Shown: piece by piece, positions 7,848 through 16,499 of the stretch | Layout: every line of letters begins with the position of its first letter | Position numbering within the stretch: the first letter of the stretch is position 1 | Assembly: GCF_003850345.1 (NCBI RefSeq) | Contig: NZ_CP027707.1 | Location: 3,844,001 to 3,908,000, forward strand | DNA from: Pseudomonas chlororaphis subsp. piscium | GTDB lineage: Bacteria; Pseudomonadota; Gammaproteobacteria; Pseudomonadales; Pseudomonadaceae | DNA: 64,000 nucleotides | Direction of reading: 5' to 3' | Notes under the pieces: generated by a model | Database searches by the model: none | Seen by the model: the letters and a program-made list of their open reading frames with translations, nothing else | What the model was told of the DNA's origin: nothing | Translations under genes and position numbers: made by a program

Positions 7848-9455
7848 CTATTCCTCTTCGGGATTGGGGTCAGGCGGGGACTCAAGCCCGCTCTTGGGCA
7901 GGGCCTGCATGTTGTGTGTACGGCGATAGGTGACTTCGCGGGTTCGCTGACGAATGACCTGCTGCCAGGGCTCACCGGTCATGGCCGCTGTTTCCAGGGT
8001 CTCGTTGCTCACGCCGATCTCGATGCGCTTGCCGGCAGCATTGGCTTCCTTGAGCTCATCGATGGCGCCACGGGCCGGGCCAATCCAGATGGCTTGGCAA
8101 TAGGCTTTGCGCCTGGCCGGAACGTTGTATCCAGGCAGGTCGATCAACCCCCTGGCCACAGCCTCATCGATGACCAGCTCGCGGCTCGGCTGGCAGAAGT
8201 CGCAGGCCAGCCACCAGCGGCGCAAGCTGTAGAAGCGCCAGGCCTGGAGCATCGCGGCACGGGCAGCGCTGTAACTGCTGCTGTAGTGCAACAGCAGCTC
8301 TTCCAGCGGCAGTTCCAGTGCCGCGCCGATCTCCTTCACCACCGCGGTGAAGAACGGGTCGAACTGGGCGTTTGGGCGACCGGGGTTGGCCACCATCGGT
8401 TCCTCACCCACGCCGAGGTCCACGATGGCGCCTTCACCCAGTGCCAGCGTGCCGTCTGAGCTGTCATCACCTCCGGGCTGTTCTTCAGTCAGAGCCGACA
8501 TCGGCAGGTTGCCGGTGCTGAAGTCATTGCTCTTCTTGATGAACACGGTGAACATCGCCGAGATCACCGCCGCCATCAGCTCGGCGCTGCTGTAGCGCTC
8601 CAGCTTCTGCAGGGGCTCCAGCACCGGCGACAGGTACGGCACGCCGCGCTTCTGCCCTGGCCGCTCCTTGTCGGCCATGACGTGCAGCACGCGACGCCGC
8701 CCAGTCTCAGCACCGAACACGGTCAGCCGCTCCCAATGCAGCGTCTTACCCGCCAGATGCTCACCGGGGTAGCCGGAACACACGTGGTACGCCACAGGCG
8801 AACCCAACCCGTCGAACTCGACCCCTTCCACCAGTTCCGCACGGTCCATGCCGCCGTTCGGGTTGCCGACACGGTCGGACTCGATCAGCTGCAGCCGCGT
8901 GCTGAAGATGCAACCGGGACGCTCCTGGTCCGGGCTGGCCACGAACACGTCACCCGCCACCATCGACGACACCAGCACCAGGGCTTGCAGCTGGTAATGG
9001 TTGAGCGTCGCTTCGGCGTCGCACTCCCTCGGGTCATCGGCATACAGCGACCACAACCGGTCCAGCTTAGCGTTGAGCTGTTCGGCCTCCTCTTCGGTCA
9101 GGCCCAGCGCTTCATGGTCGACCTGGGCGCGACAGACCAGCCCCGTGCCCACGACGTTGGTGCGTAGCCGCGTGATTGCCGCGCGGGCCACCAGGTGGTT
9201 ACGCATGGCATCACGGGAGCGCGCCACCAGCATGCGGCGCTCGTTCTGATTGAAGTCGCGCCGTGGGCTGCCGAGGCCAGGCAGCCAGCTGGCTACGCTG
9301 CGCAATACCCGGGACGCGCCGCGCCAGCGAGTTTCGACCCCACCGCCGCCGCCCTGGGCGACGATCTGTTGCCCATCGACCGATGCCCTGGCCACGCGGA
9401 TCGCTTCGGTCATCAGCTGCTCGGCAGCCGACTCCCGTTTACTGAACGGCCACAT
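7848..9455 (-). CDS. Phage portal protein (lambda gpB family)
   Basis: The 535-residue protein matches lambda gpB (533 residues). Motifs include DFNQNERRMLVARSRDAMRN, MVAGDVFVASPDQERPGCIF, the GVPYLSPVLEPLQKLERYSS segment and the C-terminal ALELPLEELLLHYSSSYSAA. The dodecameric portal is the DNA entry channel. It starts 2 bp before the end of the head gene W and ends 2 bp from the protease start, a tight operon. Confidence 0.94.
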   Translation of the reverse strand: MWPFSKRESAAEQLMTEAIRVARASVDGQQIVAQGGGGGVETRWRGASRVLRSVASWLPGLGSPRRDFNQNERRMLVARSRDAMRNHLVARAAITRLRTNVVGTGLVCRAQVDHEALGLTEEEAEQLNAKLDRLWSLYADDPRECDAEATLNHYQLQALVLVSSMVAGDVFVASPDQERPGCIFSTRLQLIESDRVGNPNGGMDRAELVEGVEFDGLGSPVAYHVCSGYPGEHLAGKTLHWERLTVFGAETGRRRVLHVMADKERPGQKRGVPYLSPVLEPLQKLERYSSAELMAAVISAMFTVFIKKSNDFSTGNLPMSALTEEQPGGDDSSDGTLALGEGAIVDLGVGEEPMVANPGRPNAQFDPFFTAVVKEIGAALELPLEELLLHYSSSYSAARAAMLQAWRFYSLRRWWLACDFCQPSRELVIDEAVARGLIDLPGYNVPARRKAYCQAIWIGPARGAIDELKEANAAGKRIEIGVSNETLETAAMTGEPWQQVIRQRTREVTYRRTHNMQALPKSGLESPPDPNPEEE

Positions 9456-9457
9456 GG

Positions 9458-9673
9458 TCAGATCCCCACGTAGGAAATGCGGTTGCGGCCCCGGCCTTGG
9501 AGCATTGCCTGCTCTGCGGCGACCTCTTCGGCGTACTGTTTCTCCAGCAAGCGCAAGCTGTTGAGCTCGGCCAGCTGAACCTCCCGATCCTGCCGACGCA
9601 GCCGCTGGCCGTTCTTCAGGACGCGCGAGATCGCCGCCCGGACTTCGGCAAGGCGTTGTTGTGCATCTGTCAT
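9458..9673 (-). CDS. Head-tail joining protein W (lambda gpW family)
   Basis: This 71-residue protein compares well with lambda gpW (68 residues). It has an N-terminal helix AQQRLAEVRAAISRVLKNGQ and an acidic/basic hairpin (RRQDREVQLAELNSLRLLEK). gpW plugs the portal after packaging and is needed for tail joining. The position between the large terminase and the portal genes is the lambda order A-W-B. Confidence 0.88.
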   Translation of the reverse strand: MTDAQQRLAEVRAAISRVLKNGQRLRRQDREVQLAELNSLRLLEKQYAEEVAAEQAMLQGRGRNRISYVGI

Positions 9674-9685
9674 GGTGAACCTCGG

Positions 9686-11611
9686 TTAGCTGACGCGGCT
9701 CCGTGTGCCCCGACCGCGCGAAACCACGCGACGAGGAATCGGCGCCACCGCCTGTTCAGTAGTGAAGAGGGTGGGCTGAAGCAGTTGCTGCTCCAGCTGG
9801 TCCCATTCGTTGTCACGCAGCAGGTGCGTCTTGAGGCTGCGGGCCGCGTGCAAGGCGTACACCTCGCAGTCCAACGCTTCGTTGCGTCGGCCGGCCTTCT
9901 TCTGCCAGACCATCTTGCTGGGGTTGCGCGGGTGCGGCGCCAGGACTTCGTTGGTCACCTGCTCGTAGTAGTCCGAGCGGATCTCGCTGTACCAGTGCAT
10001 GCGCCCTGGCCCGCTGCCCTTGAGGCGCATCCGGCCATCGATCAGCGTCTTGGCCTTATGGGTACCGACGATGAATACGCGCAAGCCATACTTGGCGGCC
10101 TTGGTGTTGTCTTGGCTGGTATCCGCTGACTGGGCCGGCTTGGTGAAGATCTCCCGGTCCCGGCTGTCGATGGACGCGCCCTTGATCGCCATGATGTTGA
10201 AGCGCTGGCGATCCCGAACGTAGGTGTACACCGCGTCGCTAGTGTTACCGTCGGAGCTGTCGATGCTGACCGCCGACACGGCCAGTTGCGCACCGCTCTC
10301 GGTGGGGATCGGCGTGGCGATGATCCTGTCGAGCTCGGTCCACACCCCGTCATTCGGGTCGATTGGGTTGCCGGGCAGCTCGCCCCAGTACAACCGCCAG
10401 GACTCCTCCCCTCGCCCCCAACCCACGATAACCAGGGCAAGACGATCGCCCTGGACGTCGACGCCGACCGTGACCAGCAGCGTGCCCTTCGGGGCCGTCA
10501 ATTCGGCATAAGGCTCGGCACGTTTCTCCAGCTCGTCCGTCTTCGGCGCGTTGCTCTTGTATTCGTAGCTCTCGCCCATCGAGCTGTTGGTGAAGGCGAT
10601 CATCGGGCCGATATTCCCCAGCGACGCCGCGTGTTCGGCCTGCAGCTTCTTCTCCATCAGCACTTCGAAGCGCGAGCCATGGAACGTGGCATACAGCTCG
10701 TTGAGGATGTAGCCGGCAATGCCGCGGAACTCGGCGGTCGCCTCCCAGCGCCCAAGCTTGAGGTTGGCGTTCTTCTGATGGTCATCCCAGATCTCGCCGC
10801 AGTGAGGGCATGCGTAGTACGCCGTTTCCGGACGGCGCTTGCCGTACACCTCGTGGAAGTAGTGCTCGTCCTCGTCGCAGTGCAGGTGGTCGAAACTCAG
10901 CGCATGCGCCTGGCCGCAGCCGTGGCACGGGACCAGGCCCACGCGCTTGTCCGACAGTTCCAGCTCGGCATCGATCGCCGACAGCCCCTTGATGGTCGGG
11001 GTGCCGCCGATGATGATCTTCGACCGGCGGAACGTCTTGAGGCGCTCCTTGGCCAGCTTGATGCTGTCCCCCTGCCCCCGCAGGTTCAGGTTGCAGTCGT
11101 CGGGCTCTTCGATAGCGACCCGTGGTACCGGCGTCGACTTCACGCTGGCCGGGCTGTTGGAGCCGACCATCTTCAGGAAACCGCCGGGGAACCGCTTGAA
11201 GTCCTGGCGCTGCTGCAGCTTGCGACTGCGCAGGTCAACTTTCTTGCGCAGCCGCGGCGTCGCCTCGATCATCGGTTCGAGCTTCTCGCCGACATACTGC
11301 TTGGCCGCCTCGGCCTTGGGGAACAGGATCAGGATCGGGGACGGGTCGAGGTCAATCCACTTGCCGAGGGCGTTGCCCAGCACGCCCGACGTCCAGGCCA
11401 CCTGGGCCGACTTGCGGCCTACGATCTCGGCAACGTTCGGATCATCCAGCGCCTCGAGCGGGCCACCCGGCCAGATCAGGTGCGGTGTCTTGTCGAACCG
11501 GTACTTGCCTGGTGTTGCTGACTCTTCGGGGGCCAGCCAGCGGAACTTGTCCGCCCACTGGATGATGGTCATGCGCGGGGGCGGCGCCCACTTGCGGCAG
11601 ACCCGGCCCAT
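9686..11611 (-). CDS. Terminase large subunit (lambda gpA family)
   Basis: With the start placed at ATG 11611 the product is 641 residues, the same length as lambda gpA. A longer reading would overlap the small-subunit gene. The ATPase part includes the GRKSAQVAWTSGVLGNALGK loop and SPILILFPKAEAAKQYVGEK. A zinc-binding insert has CHGCGQAHALSFDHL and YACPHCGEIWD (two CxxC pairs). The nuclease part contains VTVGVDVQGDRLALVIVGWG. It cuts cos and translocates DNA. It starts 4 bp after the small subunit stop. Confidence 0.95.
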   Translation of the reverse strand: MGRVCRKWAPPPRMTIIQWADKFRWLAPEESATPGKYRFDKTPHLIWPGGPLEALDDPNVAEIVGRKSAQVAWTSGVLGNALGKWIDLDPSPILILFPKAEAAKQYVGEKLEPMIEATPRLRKKVDLRSRKLQQRQDFKRFPGGFLKMVGSNSPASVKSTPVPRVAIEEPDDCNLNLRGQGDSIKLAKERLKTFRRSKIIIGGTPTIKGLSAIDAELELSDKRVGLVPCHGCGQAHALSFDHLHCDEDEHYFHEVYGKRRPETAYYACPHCGEIWDDHQKNANLKLGRWEATAEFRGIAGYILNELYATFHGSRFEVLMEKKLQAEHAASLGNIGPMIAFTNSSMGESYEYKSNAPKTDELEKRAEPYAELTAPKGTLLVTVGVDVQGDRLALVIVGWGRGEESWRLYWGELPGNPIDPNDGVWTELDRIIATPIPTESGAQLAVSAVSIDSSDGNTSDAVYTYVRDRQRFNIMAIKGASIDSRDREIFTKPAQSADTSQDNTKAAKYGLRVFIVGTHKAKTLIDGRMRLKGSGPGRMHWYSEIRSDYYEQVTNEVLAPHPRNPSKMVWQKKAGRRNEALDCEVYALHAARSLKTHLLRDNEWDQLEQQLLQPTLFTTEQAVAPIPRRVVSRGRGTRSRVS

Positions 11612-11615
11612 TGCT

Positions 11616-12137
11616 TTACTCGCCGTCGTCTTCAGAGCCCTCCTCGTCGTCCGGCTCGTCAAGATCCCCAGCGAGATCTTCGTCCTCGTCATACGCGGAC
11701 AGCCTCCTAAGTATTGATTCGATGGGCTCACGGATCAGCTGGTCGTCGACCTGCACGCCGTACTGGGCGGACAGGGTTGCCGCCAGCTCATCAGGGAAGG
11801 TGTTGAGCAGCTCGATCTTGGCCGCGGTGATCACCGCCTCGAAGCGCTCGACCATCTCGGCTTCGATCACGACCTCGCCCAGGTCTTTGGCCAAGGCCAG
11901 TTCCTCGCGATCTCCGCGCAGCCTGTCGAGTCGGTCGCGGGTGGATTCTTTCTTGCCGTTCAATGCGGCCTGGCGCAGCAGCCACTCGATCACCGCCTGG
12001 GTGTCGTACTGGTTTTCGTTGCCGCGCCCAACACCGAACTCGATCACCGGCATGCCTTCCTTCTGCCACCGGCTCAACGTGCGCTCGTCTCGACCGACGA
12101 TCTCGCCGAGCTCGACCTTGCTGACTGTCTTGCCCAT
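11616..12137 (-). CDS. Terminase small subunit (lambda Nu1-like)
   Basis: This product of about 173 residues begins MGKTVSKVELGEIVGRDERT. It has a winged-helix DNA-binding domain at residues 5-55, with TLSRWQKEGMPVIE as the recognition region, and a helical middle (ELALAKDLGEVVIEAEMVER). The C-terminus is very acidic (residues about 150-173). It would bind cos and recruit the large subunit. An alternative ATG lies one codon upstream. Confidence 0.9.
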   Translation of the reverse strand: MGKTVSKVELGEIVGRDERTLSRWQKEGMPVIEFGVGRGNENQYDTQAVIEWLLRQAALNGKKESTRDRLDRLRGDREELALAKDLGEVVIEAEMVERFEAVITAAKIELLNTFPDELAATLSAQYGVQVDDQLIREPIESILRRLSAYDEDEDLAGDLDEPDDEEGSEDDGE

Positions 12138-12140
12138 CAC

Positions 12141-12273
12141 TAAGTCCTTGAAAAGACGGACATCCCTGCCAAAATCTCAGCTGCAGGGAACCCGCGAGTC
12201 TGCGCACCCGTGTAGGGGGCGGCCTCGGGGGAGGACCCAAAAAACCGGCCCCCACCCCCGCCCCCTGGCCGGG
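12141..12273. other. Non-coding segment upstream of Nu1, candidate cos region
   Basis: This gene-free segment lies immediately upstream of the terminase genes, where cos lies in lambda-type phages. It contains two G/C-tract blocks (about 12212-12236 and 12242-12268) that are partly complementary and separated by AAAAAA. No cleavage site can be read with certainty. The assignment is by position and composition only. Confidence 0.35.
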
Positions 12274-12621
12274 TCACTGCCCCGCCTCGCCAGTGGCCGG
12301 CGGCACCTGCCCGAGGCCCAACCGCTTGGCGGCCCAGCGTTCGTACAGACCAATCGCAACGTCGGCACCGGCCATCGCCGTGAGGCATCCGATCCCGCCT
12401 GCTGCGAGAATCGAAACCCCGGCGGCGTGCAACAACATGATGGTGCCAAGCCCGCAGACCACGCAGGCCCCCGACCGAAGTGCCAGGCGGCGAATCAAGG
12501 ACCAGCCCCGGGCGCCCGCCTTGTCGGCTCGCCACATCTCCCCGGAAACACCGCCGACCAGTGAAAGGACAATCACCATCCAGATCGGCATGTCCACCAG
12601 CGTTTGCTGCTCGTTCGTCAT
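12274..12621 (-). CDS. Probable phage holin
   Basis: This 115-residue protein starts at ATG 12621, after an AGGGG ribosome-binding site. It has three hydrophobic stretches: residues about 10-30 (MPIWMVIVLSLVGGVSG), 45-65 (SGACVVCGLGTIMLLHAAGV) and 66-85 (SILAAGGIGCLTAMAGADVA). A charged C-terminus (YERWAAKRLGLGQ) follows. This fits a class I holin that releases endolysin at lysis. The endolysin gene is not in the window and may lie to the left. Confidence 0.7.
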   Translation of the reverse strand: MTNEQQTLVDMPIWMVIVLSLVGGVSGEMWRADKAGARGWSLIRRLALRSGACVVCGLGTIMLLHAAGVSILAAGGIGCLTAMAGADVAIGLYERWAAKRLGLGQVPPATGEAGQ

Positions 12622-12640
12622 TCCCCTGCCCCTTAAACGC

Positions 12641-12666
12641 AAAAACCCGGCGCAAGGGCCGGGTTT
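12641..12666 (-). terminator. Intrinsic terminator upstream of the holin/late operon
   Basis: On the minus strand AAACCCGG is paired with CCGGGTTT around an 8-base loop and followed by a T run. It stands between the replication/Q region and the late genes, the place where a Q-type antiterminator would act. Confidence 0.7.
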
Positions 12667-12857
12667 GGTGAGTGTGGTGTCTGCCGCTCTCTGCGGTCGC
12701 ACCTATCGAAGATGGCTACTTTTTACAGGTCGATTCTCATGGCAGCAACCCCGCTTTAATGCCACCCGGTGAATAAGTGGGCAACACCGGGTGAACGTCT
12801 AGCGAATGTCGGCGAATATCTACCCACGGCATTCTGTTGCTTCGGCGGCGTCTCATA

Positions 12858-13123
12858 TGTCCCATACCTCAACCTGAGTATGGGACTCCTGAGAGCGCCT
12901 AAATTCAGGGCTCTGCCCCATTGTCCCATCTGTTTCTACTTTTTCTCGTGTAAAGAAGAAAATCTAAAAACACGCATGCGCGCGATAGCGCGTACAGGTC
13001 TGCGCTCCGCTCATGCGGGCGGGCGGTGTTTTTGGTGGGACAATGGGACACGCCAACAAACACAAGGCCCGCGCTTGTCCCATCATGTCAAAACACAATG
13101 GGACAAGGCGGGCCAATGGGACA
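12858..13123. other. Iteron cluster flanking an AT-rich core: candidate phage replication origin
   Basis: The 8-mer TGTCCCAT (or its complement ATGGGACA) occurs exactly at 12858, 12922, 13043, 13076, 13098 and 13116, with one-base variants at 12880 and 13036. Pairs form perfect dyads: GTCCCATAC/GTATGGGAC (9 bp) at 12859-12886, and CTTGTCCCAT/ATGGGACAAG (10 bp) at 13074-13107. Between the two groups lies a T/A-rich tract of about 27 percent GC (12931-12971). The cluster is downstream of the primase-helicase gene. Together this resembles origins recognised by VapE-type initiators. The 12703-13148 stretch contains no convincing gene. Confidence 0.6.
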
Positions 13124-13148
13124 GCAACAGCCGAGGTCATGCCTGGGG

Positions 13149-13511
13149 TCACACAGCCTTCCCCATCAGCATGCCGTCGATCAGTACATGAGCTTCATGC
13201 AAGCGGCGGTAGTAGGTCGGCGCACTGCATCCACAATGCAACATCTTCTGCGACAAGAAGCTGTCGTGGTTGCAGTAGTGCTCCCGGACAAGAACCGACA
13301 GCTGCGCAGGCAGATGTTTGTTCACGATCAGCTCGATATCCGCCGACTCGTCCAGCAACACCCGGCTGCCGCGAGTCCCTCGTATCAACTCGCCCTTGCA
13401 CTCCATCAGCATCGCAATCATGTTGCCGCCGCCCAGCTCCGAACCACCTTCGTGCGGGCTATGCAGATCCTCAGCCCACAACTTGAGCATATCGTCGATT
13501 CGCTTAATCAA
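13149..13511 (-). CDS. Putative phage antitermination protein Q-like
   Basis: The product is about 120 residues if read from TTG 13511, which has GAGGAG seven bases upstream and overlaps the primase stop. An internal ATG at 13490 is possible. The C-terminal part, VREHYCNHDSFLSQKMLHCG followed by CSAPTYYRRLHEAHVLIDGM, is the sigma-4-like helix-turn-helix pattern found in Q-type antiterminators of lambdoid phages. The position between replication genes and the late operon is that of Q. The family call is probable, not certain. Confidence 0.55.
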   Translation of the reverse strand: MIKRIDDMLKLWAEDLHSPHEGGSELGGGNMIAMLMECKGELIRGTRGSRVLLDESADIELIVNKHLPAQLSVLVREHYCNHDSFLSQKMLHCGCSAPTYYRRLHEAHVLIDGMLMGKAV

Positions 13512-15720
13512 AGCAAGGCTCCTCGAACGCTTCCCGCTGCAACGCTGACGCACCGCCCCACCCAGCCGGCTTCTTGTAAGCCCAGGGCCGCTGACCGCTT
13601 TTCACCAATGCCGGTAAACGCACACGCCGCCAACCCAGCCGGTGCATGATCGCGCCGACCCGTATCTGCTCCGGCTTGCCCCAATGCCCGTAGTCGAGCT
13701 TCAGTGCACTGGCCAGCACCTCGCTGCCGGTAGTGGTTTCGCCGATCTGCGACTCTTCAAGCCAGGTCAGGATTGGACCTTCCCACTCATCCACCACGAA
13801 GCGTTCGTCCTGTACTTCGCCGAACATCGCCGCCTCGTCCAACGTTACCCACCAGAGGTCGCCCGCCTCATAGCAGAACATCGCCTCGGCCCACAGCTGA
13901 TCGCGGATCTGCCGCAGCAGCTCGAGCTCGACCTTGGCGCATGCCACCGGCCAATAGCGGCGGTTGCCCGTGGCGTCCTTGAGGTATTCATCCTGGTTGG
14001 TCGTACCCACGAAAACACACTGGCGTGGCACGTCCATAGTCCTGCGGCCGTAGCTCTCGCGGTAGGTATCAGTGGATGCCGAGAAGAACTGCTTGGCCTT
14101 GGTCGACTCGGCCTTGTTGAAGCTATCCAGCTCGCCCAGTTCAACGATCCACTTACCGCGGATTGCCTGGAAACCGTCCTTGTCGCCCAGGGCGAACGGC
14201 GTGTCCATAAACCACTCGCCGCCGAGAATGCTCATTGCCGTTGACTTACCAGCACCCTGAGCCCCTTCGAGAATCATCACCGAGTCGGCCTTGCAGCCAG
14301 GTTTCATCACCCTGGCTACTGCCGAGAGCATCCAGCGTTTGCCGACCTTGGACGTGTAGTCGCTGGGCTTAACGCCCATGACGTCGGTCAACCAGCTTTC
14401 CAGGCGAGGCACTCGATCCCACTCCAGCTTTTGCAGATACTGGCGCACCGGGTGGAAGGCATGGTCATGCGCAACCACACTCACCGCCTCGATCACATGG
14501 GATGCCTTGACCCGCAAGTTGTACTGCTGCGCGAGCCACTTCATGACACGCATATCGTCGATGTCGGCCCAATCGCCCGTGCCGCCGCCATAAGGGGCGG
14601 CACGCAGCTTGACGATCTTCGAGCTGAAGGCGCTGTAGCTGATCACTCCGGCCCAGCGCTCGTCATTGGCCAGGATCAGCTCGACGTTCTGCATATGCGC
14701 GATCAAAGCACCGCTTTCGCTACGGGCCAGCAGATCCTTCCAGCCACCCGCTGCGGGCGGCTTGACCACCGCCAACACCTGGCGGCGCACCGCCTCCAAA
14801 CCTTCGGCGACGTGCAGGTCATTAAAGTCGGTCCACTTATCCTCGCGCGCCCCTGAGAAAATCGGCGCGACCACCTGGCCACCGACGATCAATGCAGCGT
14901 TGTTGGCCTTCTCCTCGCCAGGGTTCCAAGGGTCACCATTCGGCTTTTTGGTCTTCCAGTCATCGTCTCGGCAAATGATCAGCGGGCACCCCGCAAAACG
15001 CTCACGCATAGCCTTGCAGACCACCAATAGGTTGCCTGCATCGAACGCGACGGCGACCGTGAGCGAAGTCGCCATATGCAGGCTGGCACCAGTTGCGTAT
15101 CCCTCACAGACCAGCACCGGTTCGCCAGGATCTGGATGCGGGCCGATCAGATGAAAGGCCCCCTCCTTCGACATCCCATAAGGCCAGTAGGACTTATCCC
15201 GCCCGGTATCTTCCTGAGCACAGGGATACACCACCTGCAGGCCGACAATGTCGTCACGCACGTTGCTCATTGGCACCAGAAATGCCCCAGAGCGCGGGGC
15301 ATAACGGACGCCAAAGCCTACGATCTGCTTTCGATCCAGGTAATCACTGCGCCCCTTTTCCGGCATGCGTTTGAACATACCTGCTGCACGTTTTGCCGCT
15401 CGGCGGGCCGCGTTGGCCGATATCTCGGCTGCGCGGCGCTTGGCCTCCTCCTGCCGAGCGCGCATAACCTCGCGCTCCTCGGGTGACATCCGCCCGGCCT
15501 TGACCTTGATCTTCTGCGTCTCACCGGAACGCCAGTCACCAAAGCTGCCGAAAATCAGCGTCTCGCCTTTTTCGGTACGATGCTCGTGAACGACGTACCA
15601 GCCGTTTTTTTCCTTGCCCTTGTCCTGCGAGGTTTTACAGCGCGTCAGCTTGCCGAAAACCAGCGGCTGCGCGGGCTCAAGGCCGTAGTCCGCGAATTGT
15701 CCCAATACCTCATCGAGCAT
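13504..15720 (-). CDS. Phage primase-helicase (Toprim plus VapE/VirE-type P-loop helicase)
   Basis: The start is placed at ATG 15720 (738 residues), because the longer frame upstream overlaps the zinc-finger gene. A Toprim-type region, EPVLVCEGYATGASLH followed by CRDDDWK, lies in the N-terminal half. The C-terminal half has a VapE-type helicase with Walker A LEGAQGAGKST, Walker B WIVELGELDSF and the sensor GTTNQDEYLKDATGNRRYWP. It would unwind and prime phage DNA. The iteron cluster lies downstream of its 3' end, on the far side of the Q-like gene. Confidence 0.9.
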   Translation of the reverse strand: MLDEVLGQFADYGLEPAQPLVFGKLTRCKTSQDKGKEKNGWYVVHEHRTEKGETLIFGSFGDWRSGETQKIKVKAGRMSPEEREVMRARQEEAKRRAAEISANAARRAAKRAAGMFKRMPEKGRSDYLDRKQIVGFGVRYAPRSGAFLVPMSNVRDDIVGLQVVYPCAQEDTGRDKSYWPYGMSKEGAFHLIGPHPDPGEPVLVCEGYATGASLHMATSLTVAVAFDAGNLLVVCKAMRERFAGCPLIICRDDDWKTKKPNGDPWNPGEEKANNAALIVGGQVVAPIFSGAREDKWTDFNDLHVAEGLEAVRRQVLAVVKPPAAGGWKDLLARSESGALIAHMQNVELILANDERWAGVISYSAFSSKIVKLRAAPYGGGTGDWADIDDMRVMKWLAQQYNLRVKASHVIEAVSVVAHDHAFHPVRQYLQKLEWDRVPRLESWLTDVMGVKPSDYTSKVGKRWMLSAVARVMKPGCKADSVMILEGAQGAGKSTAMSILGGEWFMDTPFALGDKDGFQAIRGKWIVELGELDSFNKAESTKAKQFFSASTDTYRESYGRRTMDVPRQCVFVGTTNQDEYLKDATGNRRYWPVACAKVELELLRQIRDQLWAEAMFCYEAGDLWWVTLDEAAMFGEVQDERFVVDEWEGPILTWLEESQIGETTTGSEVLASALKLDYGHWGKPEQIRVGAIMHRLGWRRVRLPALVKSGQRPWAYKKPAGWGGASALQREAFEEPCFD

Positions 15721-15937
15721 GACGGGCCTCCCACGCTTCATCGACCGCCTGACAGCCCACACACCGGGTGCAGCCTGGCAGAGCCAAGCGGCGTGCCTCT
15801 GGAATCGATTCCTCGCACCCTTCACAGAAGAGGAACGAATGCGCCGCCAATGCAGGCTTGGCGGCGTTACGTGCGGCGAGCGCCTGGTCGATTCGCTCCT
15901 GCACCAGGTCGTTAGCGAAGTCGGCAATATCAGCCAT
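15710..15937 (-). CDS. TraR/DksA-type C4 zinc-finger protein
   Basis: This 75-residue protein (ATG 15937) has an N-terminal helix DFANDLVQERIDQALAARNA and the four-cysteine finger CEGCEESIPEARR...CTRCVGC. Phage-encoded TraR-like proteins bind the RNA polymerase secondary channel and act like DksA with ppGpp. It overlaps the CII-like gene (8 bp) and the primase gene (11 bp), so it is co-translated with both. Confidence 0.88.
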   Translation of the reverse strand: MADIADFANDLVQERIDQALAARNAAKPALAAHSFLFCEGCEESIPEARRLALPGCTRCVGCQAVDEAWEARHAR

Positions 15938-16448
15938 GGTCAGCACCCCGCGTTGTCTGGTTGACATAGGTAGCGCGGTTGAACAACCCCAGCAGCCCTT
16001 GAATCCCGCGGAACACCTGCAGGCGGATCGCAGCCAGTTCTTGGTCGCTCACCACCCCATCGCCGATGCTCTTGGCCCAGGTCTCGGCCAGGGCCGCCAC
16101 CTGCCGGAAATACTCTGCGATGCCGGTGGTCAGGGTCTCGGGCATGTCATTGGTGTACGCCTCGGCCAGCTCCTGCCAGGTCGTGTCACCGACCAGCGCA
16201 TGCACCGCATCCAGAATGCGGCGATCCTTGGTCAGTTCCAGGATCTCGCCGAACTCTTGAATATTCACGGTGTGGCTGGGTTGGGTCGGGGACAGCTTGT
16301 GCTGCAAGGTGGTGGCGTTTCTGCCGGTGGTGGCGGCGATGGCTGCGGCGCCGCCGGGATAGTCCCGTGCAGCATGGTAAAGCGCTAGATCGAGCGGCAG
16401 GACTTCCCGCTGCGCCCGGTCAACACAACTCAGAGCAATTCGGCTCAT
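15930..16448 (-). CDS. Phage regulatory protein CII family
   Basis: This 172-residue protein starts at ATG 16448 behind an AGGAT site. It shows an N-terminal helix-turn-helix region (ALYHAARDYPGGAAAIAATT then NATTLQHKLSPTQPSHTVNI), as in the P2-like CII regulator family, and a helical tail. It is the first larger gene of the minus-strand replication operon after cro. Its exact regulatory target cannot be read from sequence. Confidence 0.8.
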   Translation of the reverse strand: MSRIALSCVDRAQREVLPLDLALYHAARDYPGGAAAIAATTGRNATTLQHKLSPTQPSHTVNIQEFGEILELTKDRRILDAVHALVGDTTWQELAEAYTNDMPETLTTGIAEYFRQVAALAETWAKSIGDGVVSDQELAAIRLQVFRGIQGLLGLFNRATYVNQTTRGADHG

Positions 16449-16473
16449 GGCATTAATCCTAATAAGTTGCCAG

Positions 16474-16485
16474 TGCCGCGCGGCA
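16474..16485. promoter_or_regulatory. 12-bp perfect palindrome upstream of the CII-like gene
   Basis: TGCCGCGCGGCA is fully self-complementary and lies 26 bp before the CII-like start codon. It could be an operator for autoregulation or part of the structured RNA region next to it. No binding protein is known from the sequence. Confidence 0.35.
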
Positions 16486-16499
16486 TGCAGTGGTGATAC

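Noticed and set aside
12961..13020. CGCGC-GATA-GCGCG short hairpin considered as a terminator
   Set aside because: There is no T run on either strand and the stem is only 5 bp; it lies inside the candidate origin.
12964..13152. 62-codon minus-strand open frame in the iteron region
   Set aside because: It runs through the repeats and hairpins and has no ribosome-binding site; the region is better explained as a replication origin.
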